Positions 52,994 to 62,620 are shown, numbered from the stretch's first letter. The stretch is DNA of 64,000 nt from Planctomycetota bacterium (GCA_018242585.1 JAFEBQ010000032.1:62001-126000); one strand, 5' to 3'. Notes: generated by a model not told the origin, from the letters alone. Program-made: numbers and translations.

Positions 52994-54199
52994 ATGAACG
53001 TCCAACTTTTCACCACCGAAGATCAATTGACGGCCATCCGTCCCCAGTGGGAGCAGTTGACGCGCGGCGTACCGTTCCGCGGTTGGCGTTGGCTGCAAAC
53101 GTGGTGGTGGCACTTTCAGGGGGCGACCACGGCTCGTTGCCAGCGCCAGTTGTACGTCTTGGCGCTCTATGACGACGACCAGTTGTTGGCCCTCGCTCCC
53201 CTGTATCTCGAACAGTCGCCGCGCCAAGGGCGAGTGTTGCGCTGGCTGGGCTCGGGCGAGGTTTGCACCGATTATCAAACGGTTCTCTGTCGGCCGGGCT
53301 GGGAAGCTAAGGCTGCCGTGGCGATCGCCGATTTCCTGGTCGCGCGGGCCAACGTGGCAAACGATCCTTCGAGTTGGCACCAACTGAGTCTGGAGGGGGT
53401 CGACGCCGAAGACGCGATGATGTGTCGATTGGGCCAGGAACTCGCGGCGCGCGAGCTGCTGGTCTATGGGCATCCCGACCTGAGTTGCTGGCGCATTGAG
53501 CTGCCGGCCACGTGGGACGAATACCTAAATCAAGTGTCGACTTCGCATCGCAAGCAACTGCGCAAAGTATTGCGGCGGTCGATTCATTCGGGCCGCGCGG
53601 TCATGCGCTCGGCTAGCAACGTCGAAAGTCTGACCGCAGCCTGGCCGATGCTGCTCGATCTGCATCACCGCCGGCGAGCCAGTCTGGGCGAAACAGGTTG
53701 TTTTGCACAATCACACGTGGCGGCGTTCCACTTGGAAGCGGCGCAATTGTTGGCCGCCGAAGGGCGCGCCCGGCTGCACTGGCTCGAATGGGACGGCCGA
53801 CCGGTGGCCATCGAGTATCACCTGCTCGGCGACGGCGTGACGTACGCCTATCAGTCGGGTCTCGAACCGGCGGAACTGCGACGAGAGCCCGGCCGGGTGT
53901 TGCAGGCGGCGCTGATTCAACTGGCGCTGGCCGAGGGGATGCGCACGCTTGATTTGATGCGTGGTGATGAACCATACAAGGCCCACTGGCGGGCGCAGCC
54001 GCGCGCGGCATTGCAATTGTGGGTGCTGCCTCGCAGCTTCGCTTCGCACGTGCGCCACAGCGTCTGGGCGGCGAGTGACAGCCTGCGTGACTGGATGCGT
54101 GGGCCGTTGCCGGTGGCTCGTTTGCCGAATGCGTCCACGCCGAACATTGTAAGCTTGAGCCAGACGATTGAGATTCCACGATCAGTTGGGGCTTCCTAG
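52994..54199 (+). CDS. CelD/FemAB-like GNAT acyltransferase, tandem copy 1
   Basis: 401 residues. The central GNAT-like domain (about 150-320) has HRKQLRKVLRRSIHSGRAV, LHWLEWDGRPVAIEYHLL and YAYQSGLEPAELRREPG, ending LMRGDEPYKAHWRAQPR, the signature of CelD/BcsL or FemAB-related acyltransferases found in exopolysaccharide clusters. It probably adds an acyl or amino-acyl group to a glycan. It is in tandem with a paralogue 14 bp downstream, and the pair clearly arose by duplication. Confidence 0.88.
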   Translation: MNVQLFTTEDQLTAIRPQWEQLTRGVPFRGWRWLQTWWWHFQGATTARCQRQLYVLALYDDDQLLALAPLYLEQSPRQGRVLRWLGSGEVCTDYQTVLCRPGWEAKAAVAIADFLVARANVANDPSSWHQLSLEGVDAEDAMMCRLGQELAARELLVYGHPDLSCWRIELPATWDEYLNQVSTSHRKQLRKVLRRSIHSGRAVMRSASNVESLTAAWPMLLDLHHRRRASLGETGCFAQSHVAAFHLEAAQLLAAEGRARLHWLEWDGRPVAIEYHLLGDGVTYAYQSGLEPAELRREPGRVLQAALIQLALAEGMRTLDLMRGDEPYKAHWRAQPRAALQLWVLPRSFASHVRHSVWAASDSLRDWMRGPLPVARLPNASTPNIVSLSQTIEIPRSVGAS

Positions 54200-54213
54200 A
54201 AGCGAGTTGCCGA

Positions 54214-55449
54214 ATGTCGACGACCGAATCAATTCCAACTGAAGTAACCAGCGGCGCGAGCTTCATCGTTCCGTTGACTGCCGCGCCCGCTGTGGTGGCA
54301 ATCAATCGCGACATGACAACCTTGCGTGCCACGGTAGTCCAGGCCAATCCAGCCGAAGTCGTCAGTCGCGACGATTGGAACCGTTTGGCCGGCGATGTGC
54401 CGTTTCGACAATTCGATTGGCAAACCGGCTGGTGGCGTCACTATTCTCGTTCGGCCAGCCGCCCGTGGACGATCACCGTGCGCGATGGCCACGGCGAACT
54501 GGTCGGTTTGTTGCCCTTGTTTCTGCAAGCCACACCCATTGCCGGTCGCGTGTTGCAGATGCTCGGCTCCGGCGAGGTCTGCTCGGACTATCTGACGTTG
54601 ATGGCCGTGCCCGGCTGCGAAAGCGCCGTGGTCGATGCCGTCGCCGCCTGTCTGTCGAGCGAACAGGGGAGCCACTGGGACGCGCTGGTGCTCGACGGCG
54701 TGACCGCCGCGGACCAAAACATTCAATTGCTGCGGCAAGCACTCGAACGGGCCGGTCATCAGTCCCTGGTCAGCCAACCTTACAGCACGTGGCGGATCGC
54801 CCTGCCGCCGACCTGGCCCGAGTACGTGGCCGGGCTGTCCAAGCGGCGGCGCGACTGGGTCAAGAAGCTGCAGAAGCAATATTTCGACACGGGCCGGGCT
54901 GTGGCGCGAATCATCACCAGTGAAGCTGAACTCGACGCCGCCTGGCCGATGTTTCAGGATCTGCACCAGAAGCGCCGCACCAGCTTGGGCGAGAGCGGCT
55001 GCTTTGCGTCGACCGAGTTCGATCAATTCCACACCGAGCAGGCCCGAGTGCTGCTGGCCGCCGGCCAGTTGCGGTTGCACTGGGTTGAACTCGATGGCCA
55101 GCCCGCCGCCGTCGAATACGGCGTGGTCGCCGGCCGGACGTTGTACCTGTATCAAAGCGGCTTTGAGCCGACGCTCGGCAAGCACAAGCCGGGCTGGTTG
55201 AACACGATTGCTTCGGTGCGGACGGCGATCGATCAACAGCTTGAGGTCATTGACTTCATGCGCGGCGACGAGCCGTACAAGGCGTCGTGGCTGGCCCGGC
55301 CTTGTCCCCTGAACGAGGTCCGCGTGGTTGGGCGTCACGCCATCGCCCGGCTTCGCCAGCGGGTGCTGCTGCTGGGCGCCTCGGTTCGCCGTCAGTGGCG
55401 CAAGTATCACGAATCGTCGCCAACGCCGGAAACGCCGACCGAAGAATAA
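54214..55449 (+). CDS. CelD/FemAB-like GNAT acyltransferase, tandem copy 2
   Basis: 411 residues, a paralogue of the preceding gene. Shared segments include GRVLQMLGSGEVCSDYLTL, AAWPMFQDLHQKRRTSLGESGCF, LHWVELDGQPAAVEYGVV, YQSGFEP and FMRGDEPYKASW. It has a longer N-terminal extension (about 30 residues) than copy 1. Divergence between the copies suggests different acceptors. It continues the plus operon into the deacetylase gene. Confidence 0.88.
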   Translation: MSTTESIPTEVTSGASFIVPLTAAPAVVAINRDMTTLRATVVQANPAEVVSRDDWNRLAGDVPFRQFDWQTGWWRHYSRSASRPWTITVRDGHGELVGLLPLFLQATPIAGRVLQMLGSGEVCSDYLTLMAVPGCESAVVDAVAACLSSEQGSHWDALVLDGVTAADQNIQLLRQALERAGHQSLVSQPYSTWRIALPPTWPEYVAGLSKRRRDWVKKLQKQYFDTGRAVARIITSEAELDAAWPMFQDLHQKRRTSLGESGCFASTEFDQFHTEQARVLLAAGQLRLHWVELDGQPAAVEYGVVAGRTLYLYQSGFEPTLGKHKPGWLNTIASVRTAIDQQLEVIDFMRGDEPYKASWLARPCPLNEVRVVGRHAIARLRQRVLLLGASVRRQWRKYHESSPTPETPTEE

Positions 55450-55486
55450 CCCCGTCGTCGCCACGTCCTTGCGGAGCGCAAGTCCC

Positions 55487-56350
55487 ATGCCCTGGTGGAA
55501 GCTGTTGATTCTGAACGCCTATTATCACGGCACGCTGCCGTATCGCGCGTGGCGTAGCGCGCGCGACTCGGCCCGGTTCCAGGCGCCGGTAATGATCCTG
55601 TTCTATCATCGGGTGGCTGACACGACGCCGAATGGTTGGACCTGCCCGACCGAAGTGTTCGTGGCCCAGATGCGCTGGTTGCGCGAGCATTTTGATCTGG
55701 TCACGCTAGCCGAGGCCCAGGCGCGCATTTCATCGGGAGTGAACGATCGCCCTTGCGTTCACGTGACGTTCGACGATGGCTACGCCGACAATTGCCGCGT
55801 GGCGCTGCCGCTGTTGATCGAGCAGCAGATTCCTTGCACGTACTTTGTCGCGTCGCAGTTCGTGATCGATCAGACGCCGTTTCCGCACGACGTGGCCCGC
55901 GGCGAGCCCTTGGCGCCGAACACTCCGAAGCAATTGCGCGAACTGGCCCAGGCGGGCATCGAGGTCGGCGCCCACACGCGGCACCATCGGAGCTTGGGCT
56001 CGATCACCGACGCCCGAGTGTTGGAGGACGAAATCGCCGGGTCGCGGAACGACTTGGAAGCAATTCTGGGGCAACAGGTCCGCTACTTTGCTTTCCCCTT
56101 TGGCATGCCGGCCAACATGAGTCAGCAGGCGTTCCAGGTGGCGTATGACGCCGGCTTCGAGGCGGTTTGCTCGGCCTATGGCGCGTACAACTGGCCAGGG
56201 GACGATGCGTATCACTTGCGGCGGATTCACGGCGACCCCGACTTGTTGCGCTTGAAGAACTGGACGACGGTTGACCCGAACAAATGCCGCCGCCGTGCCA
56301 AGGATCCCATCTTTGTCCGCCAGTCGTTCCAGGAAGAGGTGACCGCATGA
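55487..56350 (+). CDS. Polysaccharide deacetylase (NodB/CE4)
   Basis: 287 residues from ATG 55487, preceded by CGGAGC; the open frame upstream overlaps the acyltransferase gene. The NodB motif 1 THFDDG equivalent TFDDGYAD is at 94-101, and metal-binding motif 2 appears as GAHTRHHRSLG. VILFYHRV-like MILFYHRVADTT at the start is typical of exopolysaccharide-cluster deacetylases. It removes N- or O-acetyl groups from the glycan. The stop TGA overlaps the next start in an ATGA junction. Confidence 0.93.
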   Translation: MPWWKLLILNAYYHGTLPYRAWRSARDSARFQAPVMILFYHRVADTTPNGWTCPTEVFVAQMRWLREHFDLVTLAEAQARISSGVNDRPCVHVTFDDGYADNCRVALPLLIEQQIPCTYFVASQFVIDQTPFPHDVARGEPLAPNTPKQLRELAQAGIEVGAHTRHHRSLGSITDARVLEDEIAGSRNDLEAILGQQVRYFAFPFGMPANMSQQAFQVAYDAGFEAVCSAYGAYNWPGDDAYHLRRIHGDPDLLRLKNWTTVDPNKCRRRAKDPIFVRQSFQEEVTA

Positions 56351-57561
56351 TTGGTTTTCGCCGCTCGCGTTTGGCCCATCCCGATGACCGTGGCCCCTTG
56401 CGCGTGATGTTCGTCATCACCAGCATGCCGGTCGGCGGCGCCGAAACGCTGTTGGTGAACCTGGTGCGGCGGATGGACCGTTCGCGGTTCGCGCCGGAAC
56501 TCTGCTGTTTGAAGCAATTCGGCCCCTTGGGCGAGGTGCTGGCGCAGGAGATCCCGGCGTTCACCGGATTGTTGTCACACAAGTACGACGTGGCCGTGCT
56601 GCCGCGGTTGACGCAACTGATGCGGGCGCGGCGGATCGATGCCGTGGTGACCGTGGGGACCGGCGGCGACAAAATGTTCTGGGGCCGGCTGGCCGCGTGG
56701 CGCGCCGGCGTGCCCGTGATCTTGTCGGCACTTCACTCGACGGGGCTACCCGACCGGGTCGAGCAAATGAATCGCTTGCTCACTCCGTTGACCGACGGAT
56801 TCATTGGCTGTGCCGTGCCACACGGGAAATACCTGGCCGAGCACGAAGGCTGCCCTGCCAGTCGGGTGTTCGTCATTCCCAACGGTGTCGACACCGGTCG
56901 GTTTCGGCCGCTGCCGGCTAACGAAACGCTGCGCGCTTCGCTGGGCTTGTCGGCCGAAGAGCCGGTGGCGACGATCGTGGCCGCCCTGCGCCCCGAGAAG
57001 AACCATGAATTGTTCCTGAACATCGCGGCCCAGGTCCACCGCCGCTTGCCCGAGGCCCGGTTCCTGGTGATCGGCGACGGCCCACGGCGCGGCGAATTGG
57101 AAGCCTTGTCGCGTCAGCTTTGCCTTGATTCGGCCGTGCGATTCCTGGGAACCCGAGCCGACGTGCCCGAGTTGCTGGCGTTGAGCGACACGCTGGTCCT
57201 CACCTCGCACATGGAAGCGAACCCGGTGTCGATCCTGGAGGCGATGGCTTGCGGCAAGCCCGTAATCGCCACCCAGGTCGGGTCGATTCCCGAAACGGTT
57301 CGGCACGGCGTCAACGGCTTGATGGCCCCGGCTGGCGACCTGGACGGGCTGGCCGATCATGTTTACGCCTTGCTGAGCGATCGAAAGCGCGCGGCGCAAA
57401 TGGGGCATCAGGGTCGGAGCGTCGTCGTTGACCACTGGTCGCTCGATCGCATGGTCGCGGGATATCAAAATCTGATTCGCGACGTCTATTTGGCCAAGTG
57501 CCGCATGCCCAAAACACGCCCGGCTGCTGCGTCCAAGGCCGTCGTACCGGCGGGTTGGTAG
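56347..57561 (+). CDS. GT4-family glycosyltransferase
   Basis: 404 residues from ATG 56347, overlapping the deacetylase stop by 4 nt. N-terminal MFVITSMPVGGAETLLVNLVRRMD; C-terminal FVIPNGVDTGRF, ALRPEKNHELFL, FLGTRADVPELLALSD and SHMEANPVSILEAMACGKPVIAT with the E-x7-E motif. Together with the deacetylase and acyltransferases it resembles exopolysaccharide clusters of the XrtA/EpsA type, although no exosortase is in the window. Confidence 0.93.
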   Translation: MIGFRRSRLAHPDDRGPLRVMFVITSMPVGGAETLLVNLVRRMDRSRFAPELCCLKQFGPLGEVLAQEIPAFTGLLSHKYDVAVLPRLTQLMRARRIDAVVTVGTGGDKMFWGRLAAWRAGVPVILSALHSTGLPDRVEQMNRLLTPLTDGFIGCAVPHGKYLAEHEGCPASRVFVIPNGVDTGRFRPLPANETLRASLGLSAEEPVATIVAALRPEKNHELFLNIAAQVHRRLPEARFLVIGDGPRRGELEALSRQLCLDSAVRFLGTRADVPELLALSDTLVLTSHMEANPVSILEAMACGKPVIATQVGSIPETVRHGVNGLMAPAGDLDGLADHVYALLSDRKRAAQMGHQGRSVVVDHWSLDRMVAGYQNLIRDVYLAKCRMPKTRPAAASKAVVPAGW

Positions 57562-57886
57562 CCAACCGTCCAGCCACTTTCTGGTCAATCAGGCCCTCCC
57601 ATGCCGGTTCTAATACCCTGTAATAGGGGGTTATACAGACAAATAAGTCTGCCAGTAGGCTTCGTGTTTTATTTATCCTTTCTATCTTATCTAAACTCGC
57701 AAGTCGTTGTCTCGTCGCGACTTAAATATTCTGAATATTCTTGTTTTTCGCCGCAAACTTCTCATAATTCCCATGACGTGGAAATGAATCCATGTTGCCC
57801 CTTTGTTTTATCTTGCTGCCTCGCGAAAGGAACTTCGCCTCGGGCAACGGGAATGTTTGGCGGATATCAAGGACGGCTCGAGCGCA
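57562..57886. other. AT-rich intergenic region with inverted repeats
   Basis: Noticeably AT-richer than its surroundings. The clearest structure is AATATTC-T-GAATATT at 57725-57739, a 15-bp palindrome that could be an operator or promoter element. ACCCTGTAATAGGGGGTT near 57617 is a weak hairpin. No gene is supported. Confidence 0.5.
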
Positions 57887-58630
57887 ATGTTTCGACCTTC
57901 AAATCGACCTGACGACCACGGTGCCAACGAGCGATCGCGCGACGATCGCAAATTGTCACACGTTTCGTCCGCGCGCTTGTTGCGCGGCCTGAGTCGGTTG
58001 CAGCGAGCCTATGAATATGGGCTCGACTTGGAAGGTGGCGCCTGGGAGTTCGCCATCGAGATCGGCGAGTTGCTGGCCGCCGACATGACCCGCAGCGATC
58101 TTCGCTGGCTGGTGCGCAAGGGTTTGGTGCAACATGCGCGCGAAGTCACGTTGCCCGGGGAAGAGACTCGCGACTTTCATCCTTCGCGCGGTTTGATCTT
58201 CACGCGCCGCACGTGCTTCGTCCTGACCGAGGCGGGCGTCGAGTTCGTCGCCGAGATGCAGGAGCAGTCGCCGCGCAAGAAGCGCGCCGACAAGCCGCAT
58301 GCCCGTGTCAAAGCGCCGCTGGCCACCCCTCACTGGGATGCCGAACTGCAAGAGTTGCGGCTGGGCTCGGCTTTGATCAAGCAATTCAAAGTCCCCGCGC
58401 CGAACCAGGAGATGGTCCTGGCCGCGTTTGAAGAAGAAGGCTGGCCCGTGCGGATCGACGATCCATTGCCGCCACAGCCACAACAGGACTCGAAGCGCCG
58501 TCTGCACGACACGATCAACAGCCTGAATCGGAATCATCGCGTCGCCCGGTTGCGATTCATCGGCGACGGCACTGGCACCGGCGTGCGCTGGACAATGAGC
58601 GACGTTAACGAGCCGGCGGCGGAAGAATAG
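57887..58630 (+). CDS. Putative winged-helix protein
   Basis: 247 residues from ATG 57887. The middle holds two winged-helix-like segments: GEVLLAADMTRSDLRWLVRKGLVQHARE and, after a basic linker (KKRADKPHARVKAPL), QKEMVLAAFEEEGWPVRI-like helices then RLHDTINSLNRNHRVARLRFIGDG. The first 30 residues are charged and probably disordered. This looks like a DNA-binding or ribosome/regulatory protein with no membrane part. It may be regulated from the AT-rich palindrome upstream. Family name unknown. Confidence 0.65.
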   Translation: MFRPSNRPDDHGANERSRDDRKLSHVSSARLLRGLSRLQRAYEYGLDLEGGAWEFAIEIGELLAADMTRSDLRWLVRKGLVQHAREVTLPGEETRDFHPSRGLIFTRRTCFVLTEAGVEFVAEMQEQSPRKKRADKPHARVKAPLATPHWDAELQELRLGSALIKQFKVPAPNQEMVLAAFEEEGWPVRIDDPLPPQPQQDSKRRLHDTINSLNRNHRVARLRFIGDGTGTGVRWTMSDVNEPAAEE

Positions 58631-58673
58631 TCACGCGCCGCGTCAGACGTCCCGCGACGTAGATCAACTCAGC

Positions 58674-59927
58674 TCAAATTCGCGTGGTGCGCCCTTCTTG
58701 CCGACTGGGACCGCGCAGGCCATGCACTTCGGTGTGTTCCAGCTCGCGCTCGAACGGGCTGCCGGTCTGGCTGAGCCGCGTGCCCCAGCCCAAGCGCATC
58801 ATCGTGCCGCGCCAGCCAATTTGCTGGACAAACAGCGCGCGGAACCAACTAGCGGCCAGCAGCAAGTCTTTGACCGGCGCCAGCAGCATGAAGGCCGGTC
58901 GCATGGCCGTGCCGCGCAGCCAACGCAGCACGATCGTGTCGGCCACAATCCGCACGAGGCAGGCCGCGAGAAACGCCGGCAGCACGCTCAGCCCCACGCA
59001 CATCATCATGGCGAATGTCAGCGAGACCGGGTTGATCAGCAGCAATTCGAGCGGAAATGTCCAGGGGGACAAGCGGAAGCGCAAGGCGGCGTGGCGAACC
59101 GCGCGATTCCAGAATCCCGACCACGACCAGCGGACGTGTACGGTGCGCGCGGCAACGGGGGCCAACTCGACCAGCCAGCCCGCCTTGTGCAAGGACTGGC
59201 CCAATACATAGTCCTCGGCGGCCACATCGGCCACGGCCGGCCAACCGCCAATGCTGTCGAGCGCTTCGCGGCGGAGCAACATCCCCTTGCCCATCACGGC
59301 GTCGGCGCCGATGACATGCTTGAGGGCCGTGATCCCGGCACCGGCAAAGTCGCTGAGCTTTAGATTTTCGAGCGCGGCCCAGACCGATTGTTCCCCCACG
59401 CCCACGACTCGTTGATAGACCAGCCCGATGTTCGGGTCGGCGGCGACCGTCATCAGGCTGCCCAAATCGTCGGGCTCGGCCTGCACGTTGCTGTCACTGA
59501 TCATAATAAAACCATATTTGGCGTGCCGAGACAGCATCTCGAGGACTTGCACCTTGGGGTTGGCATAGTCCAGCGTTGGCTCGCAAATCACCTGGATGTC
59601 GACTGCGGGAAAGCGCTCGGCGACACGGCGCGCCACGGCCAGCGCCGGATCGTGCGCATCGGCCGCGCCCAGTAGAATCTGCATCGGTCGCCACGACTGC
59701 TGGGCAAAGCTGGTGAGGTTCTGTTCCAACTCCTCGTCGCAGCCGCACAGCGGCTTGAGCACGGTTACGCCGTGCGGTTCGGCCATCGGGTCGTGTCGGT
59801 GTGCGAGGGTCGAACGATCGGCCTTGGCGCGCAGGCGCATCGCCGTCAGCGCAATGACGTGGTAAATCACGCCTCCCGCCACGAAGCACCAGCCCAGGCC
59901 CAAAAAGTCGATCAGTTGGAGTGTCAT
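58674..59927 (-). CDS. GT21-type glycosyltransferase (HpnI/ceramide glucosyltransferase-like)
   Basis: 417 residues from ATG 59927 (a TTG at 59942 is less likely). An N-terminal membrane segment (FLGLGWCFVAGGVIYHVIALTAM) precedes a GT2-fold catalytic domain: VTVLKPLCGCDEELEQNLTSF, LLGAADAHDPAL, MISDSNVQAEPDDLG and DVAAEDYVLGQSLHKAGW. C-terminal segments FPLELLLINPVSLTFAMMMCV and FLAACLVRIVADTIVL anchor it. These features match ceramide glucosyltransferase and the hopanoid HpnI enzyme. No hopanoid genes are adjacent, so the lipid acceptor is uncertain. Confidence 0.88.
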   Translation of the reverse strand: MTLQLIDFLGLGWCFVAGGVIYHVIALTAMRLRAKADRSTLAHRHDPMAEPHGVTVLKPLCGCDEELEQNLTSFAQQSWRPMQILLGAADAHDPALAVARRVAERFPAVDIQVICEPTLDYANPKVQVLEMLSRHAKYGFIMISDSNVQAEPDDLGSLMTVAADPNIGLVYQRVVGVGEQSVWAALENLKLSDFAGAGITALKHVIGADAVMGKGMLLRREALDSIGGWPAVADVAAEDYVLGQSLHKAGWLVELAPVAARTVHVRWSWSGFWNRAVRHAALRFRLSPWTFPLELLLINPVSLTFAMMMCVGLSVLPAFLAACLVRIVADTIVLRWLRGTAMRPAFMLLAPVKDLLLAASWFRALFVQQIGWRGTMMRLGWGTRLSQTGSPFERELEHTEVHGLRGPSRQEGRTTRI

Positions 59928-60058
59928 CAGCTCGAGAACCAAGCGTGCTAAACGCTCGCGGCTTCAACGCGCGAGCCATCGCCACACGCCATTATCTGAA
60001 TCATTTCATGTTGTTTCTGCCAGGGGGGCCTTGGCCATTGCCACTTGGCATTGGCCGC

Positions 60059-60754
60059 TCAAAGACTTAAGCGCGCGGCCAGCGCCACCGCCGCCGTCTC
60101 GACACGTAGGATTCTTTCGCCCAGTGAAACCGGCTGCCAGCCTGCGCCAGCCGCCAGGTTTGCTTCCTCGTCGGTGAAGCCCCCTTCCGGGCCAACGGCA
60201 AATTGAACCGCTAGCTGGCTGCTAACAATACTCATGTCCGCGGATTGATGGCCCGGGTGAGCCAACAACCGGCAACCTGTCGTCGCCTCTGCGACATATC
60301 GCCTCCACGCACGCGGCTCGCCGATTTGCATCAAGCGATTGCGGCCACATTGCTTCGACGCCTCGATCACGCCGCGCCGCAAGCGTTCGAGCGCTTTGGT
60401 TCCTGGCTCGGCCACGCTTCGTTCCGTCTGCAAGGGAATCAACTCCGCCACGCCCAACTCGACCAGCTTTTCGACCAGCCACTGCTGGCGATCCCCTTTG
60501 GGCAAGGCCACGGCAGCGACCAGTCGTCTGCTCAGTTCGCGGTTCACCTCACGCCGCTCGACGACAGCCAGTTCGACCTCGTGCCGGCCGCAACGCGTGA
60601 CTCGAGCGAGGAATTCAAAGCCTTGACCGTCGAACAGCGTGACCTCGTCGCCCGCGCGACCACGCATCACATGGAGCAAATGGTGCGCCTCGGTCGCGGT
60701 CAAAACGGCTACGTCCGTTTCGATGGGCTGTTCGACGTAATAGCGTGCTGTCAT
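60059..60754 (-). CDS. rsmE: 16S rRNA (uracil1498-N3)-methyltransferase
   Basis: 231 residues, a SPOUT-class methyltransferase. The N-terminal PUA-like domain has ATEAHHLLHVMRGRAGDEV. The SPOUT core has PKGDRQQWLVEKLVELGVAEL, the SAM-binding knot segment VGPEGGFTDEE and LGERILRVETAAVAL. It methylates N3 of U1498 in 16S rRNA. It is divergent from the ExeA-like ATPase gene. Confidence 0.96.
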   Translation of the reverse strand: MTARYYVEQPIETDVAVLTATEAHHLLHVMRGRAGDEVTLFDGQGFEFLARVTRCGRHEVELAVVERREVNRELSRRLVAAVALPKGDRQQWLVEKLVELGVAELIPLQTERSVAEPGTKALERLRRGVIEASKQCGRNRLMQIGEPRAWRRYVAEATTGCRLLAHPGHQSADMSIVSSQLAVQFAVGPEGGFTDEEANLAAGAGWQPVSLGERILRVETAAVALAARLSL

Positions 60755-60931
60755 AGACTCGCCAGCCTTGGGCAGTTTGACCAGTTTCGCAGTCCAACGG
60801 GGCTAATCGGCCGACTTTGGTAAAATGTAACGCCGCGGCCGACTGATTGCCGATTCTAGAGATTACCGGGCTGTGTTCAAACCGCTCGGGTCGATTCCCT
60901 CCCACCGGCGATGTCTCCGCGGAAGCCAGCC

Positions 60932-61750
60932 ATGTACGAAACCTATTGGGGCCTGAAGCCGCGCCTGGCTGGCGAGTCGCTCGACCCGACGGGCTTCTAC
61001 CGCGGCGCCAGCCACCTAGAGGCGCTCGCGCGGCTGCACTTCCTGGTTGAACAGCATTGCCGGTTGGGCCTCGTCTATGGTGACTGGGGCGCAGGCAAGT
61101 CATATCTGCTGGCCGTCGCGGCAGCCGAATTCCGCAAGCCGGGGTGTGTGGTCACGCGACTGGCTGCGGGCGGTCTTGGTCCCGACGACCTGGTTTGTCA
61201 GTTGGCCCAGGCCTGGTCATTAAATCCTGATGCCGATTGGTCAACGGCGCGGCTGTGGCAAGCGATCGGTGACCGCGCTGCCGAGTGGCACTATCAGCGC
61301 CGCGAAGTGGTGCTGTTGCTCGACGACTTGGACGAGGCCGATTTGTCGCTGATGGCGTACGTGGCACGGCTGATTGCGCTGGCCCAGACGATTGGCCTGC
61401 AACTGACGGTCATCGCTTCGGCCCATGCACACCACCTGGGCGCGCTGGGTCGGCGGTTGCTCGAGCTAATCGAGCTGCGCGTCGAGTTGCTGCCGTGGGA
61501 CCTGGCCGACACACACGGCTTTGTCCAAGCGACACTTGCTCGCGGTGGCCGGCAAGCACCGGCTTTTGAACCCGCCGCGGTCGAAAGGCTGTACGATTTG
61601 ACATTGGGCAACCCACGCCGGGTACAGCATCTGGTGCATCTGTCGCTGGCGGCTGGGGCGGGCCAGCGTCTGAAGCTGGTCGACGAACACACGGTCGAAA
61701 CCGTGGTGGCCGAGCTGGGCATTCCGGCCCCTTCGCCGCTGCCAGCTTAA
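60932..61750 (+). CDS. ExeA/GspA-like AAA ATPase
   Basis: 272 residues from ATG 60932, with GGAAG upstream (an ATG at 60911 is less likely). The start MYETYWGLKPRLAG is typical of ExeA/MshM-type ATPases, with Walker A GDWGAGKSYLL and Walker B VVLLLDDLDEADLSL. RLLELIELRVELLPWDLADTHGFVQATLARGG and NPRRVQHLVHLSL form the C-terminal part. Such ATPases help assemble or position secretion and pilus machines, although no such machine is adjacent here. Confidence 0.88.
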   Translation: MYETYWGLKPRLAGESLDPTGFYRGASHLEALARLHFLVEQHCRLGLVYGDWGAGKSYLLAVAAAEFRKPGCVVTRLAAGGLGPDDLVCQLAQAWSLNPDADWSTARLWQAIGDRAAEWHYQRREVVLLLDDLDEADLSLMAYVARLIALAQTIGLQLTVIASAHAHHLGALGRRLLELIELRVELLPWDLADTHGFVQATLARGGRQAPAFEPAAVERLYDLTLGNPRRVQHLVHLSLAAGAGQRLKLVDEHTVETVVAELGIPAPSPLPA

Positions 61751-61897
61751 GCCGGTGCCAAGGCCGGCGTTAGCAGGGCCGCCATTTGGTCGTAACCCGT
61801 GGCGCAGCAAGCTGCTCTGGCATTCAAGCGGCCGATCCATACAATGCTCGTGCAGGTGCCCGCAACGACGGGCCGAGCTGTCTTCAAGGATTCGATT

Positions 61898-62563
61898 GTG
61901 CCCAAAGCCACGTCCAACGCCCCTGCCCCGGTCGACGCTTCGCACGTACGCGGACCCGACGGCGAAGTCATCGATCTGAAGAACCGGGCTTGGGCCGCGT
62001 TTTTGGCCTGGCTGATTCCGGGCCTGGGACACTGGTATCAGGGCCGCCGGGCCAAGGCGGTGCTCTACTTCCTCTGCATCAGCACGACGTTTATCTGGGG
62101 CATGTATCTGGGGGGCGGGCGTGTCGTCTATGCCCAGTGGACGCCTCACGATCAGCGCTGGCAGTTTTTCTGTCAGGCGGGCGTCGGCTTGCCGGCGATT
62201 CCGGCCGTGCTGCAAAGCCGACGGTTCAGCGCTACGAATGCCTATTGGACTAACCAGGTCGACGCCTTCAAAAGTCCTTCGAAGGGGCAAGAAGCCAAGG
62301 CCAACTTGCCGCGCGCCCGGCTGACCGATTGGTTCATGGCACCGCCGCTGGCTTGGTCGCAAGACTTGCAGAACGTGCCCGACGAGTTGGACGACCTGCA
62401 CAAGCGACTGCACCGGTACTTTGACCTGGGAACGCTGTTCACCATGGTGGCAGGTTTGTTGAACATTCTGGTCATTTACGATGCCTTTGCCGGGCCGGCG
62501 TGGAACGAGCCGATGCCCGAGCGCAAGCCCCCTGATGACGAGTCGGACAAGCCGAAAAGCTGA
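61898..62563 (+). CDS. Small membrane protein, planctomycete-type (DUF6677-like)
   Basis: 221 residues from GTG 61898, with AAGGA 8 nt before it; the frame is open to an earlier ATG at 61799, but that adds a non-family N-terminus. The first hydrophobic segment AWAAFLAWLIPGLGHWYQGRRAKAVLYFLC resembles TM2-type domains, with a Pro-Gly-Leu-Gly turn. A second segment around FTMVAGLLNILVIYDAF is at the C-terminal part, followed by an acidic/Pro-rich tail. No function is assigned. It starts a short operon with the next two genes. Confidence 0.78.
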   Translation: MPKATSNAPAPVDASHVRGPDGEVIDLKNRAWAAFLAWLIPGLGHWYQGRRAKAVLYFLCISTTFIWGMYLGGGRVVYAQWTPHDQRWQFFCQAGVGLPAIPAVLQSRRFSATNAYWTNQVDAFKSPSKGQEAKANLPRARLTDWFMAPPLAWSQDLQNVPDELDDLHKRLHRYFDLGTLFTMVAGLLNILVIYDAFAGPAWNEPMPERKPPDDESDKPKS

Positions 62564-62620
62564 TCGACGCGCGCAGCGAAGTAAGACACAAAAGAGTTTC
62601 TCCCCAAGGCGCCGACGCTG

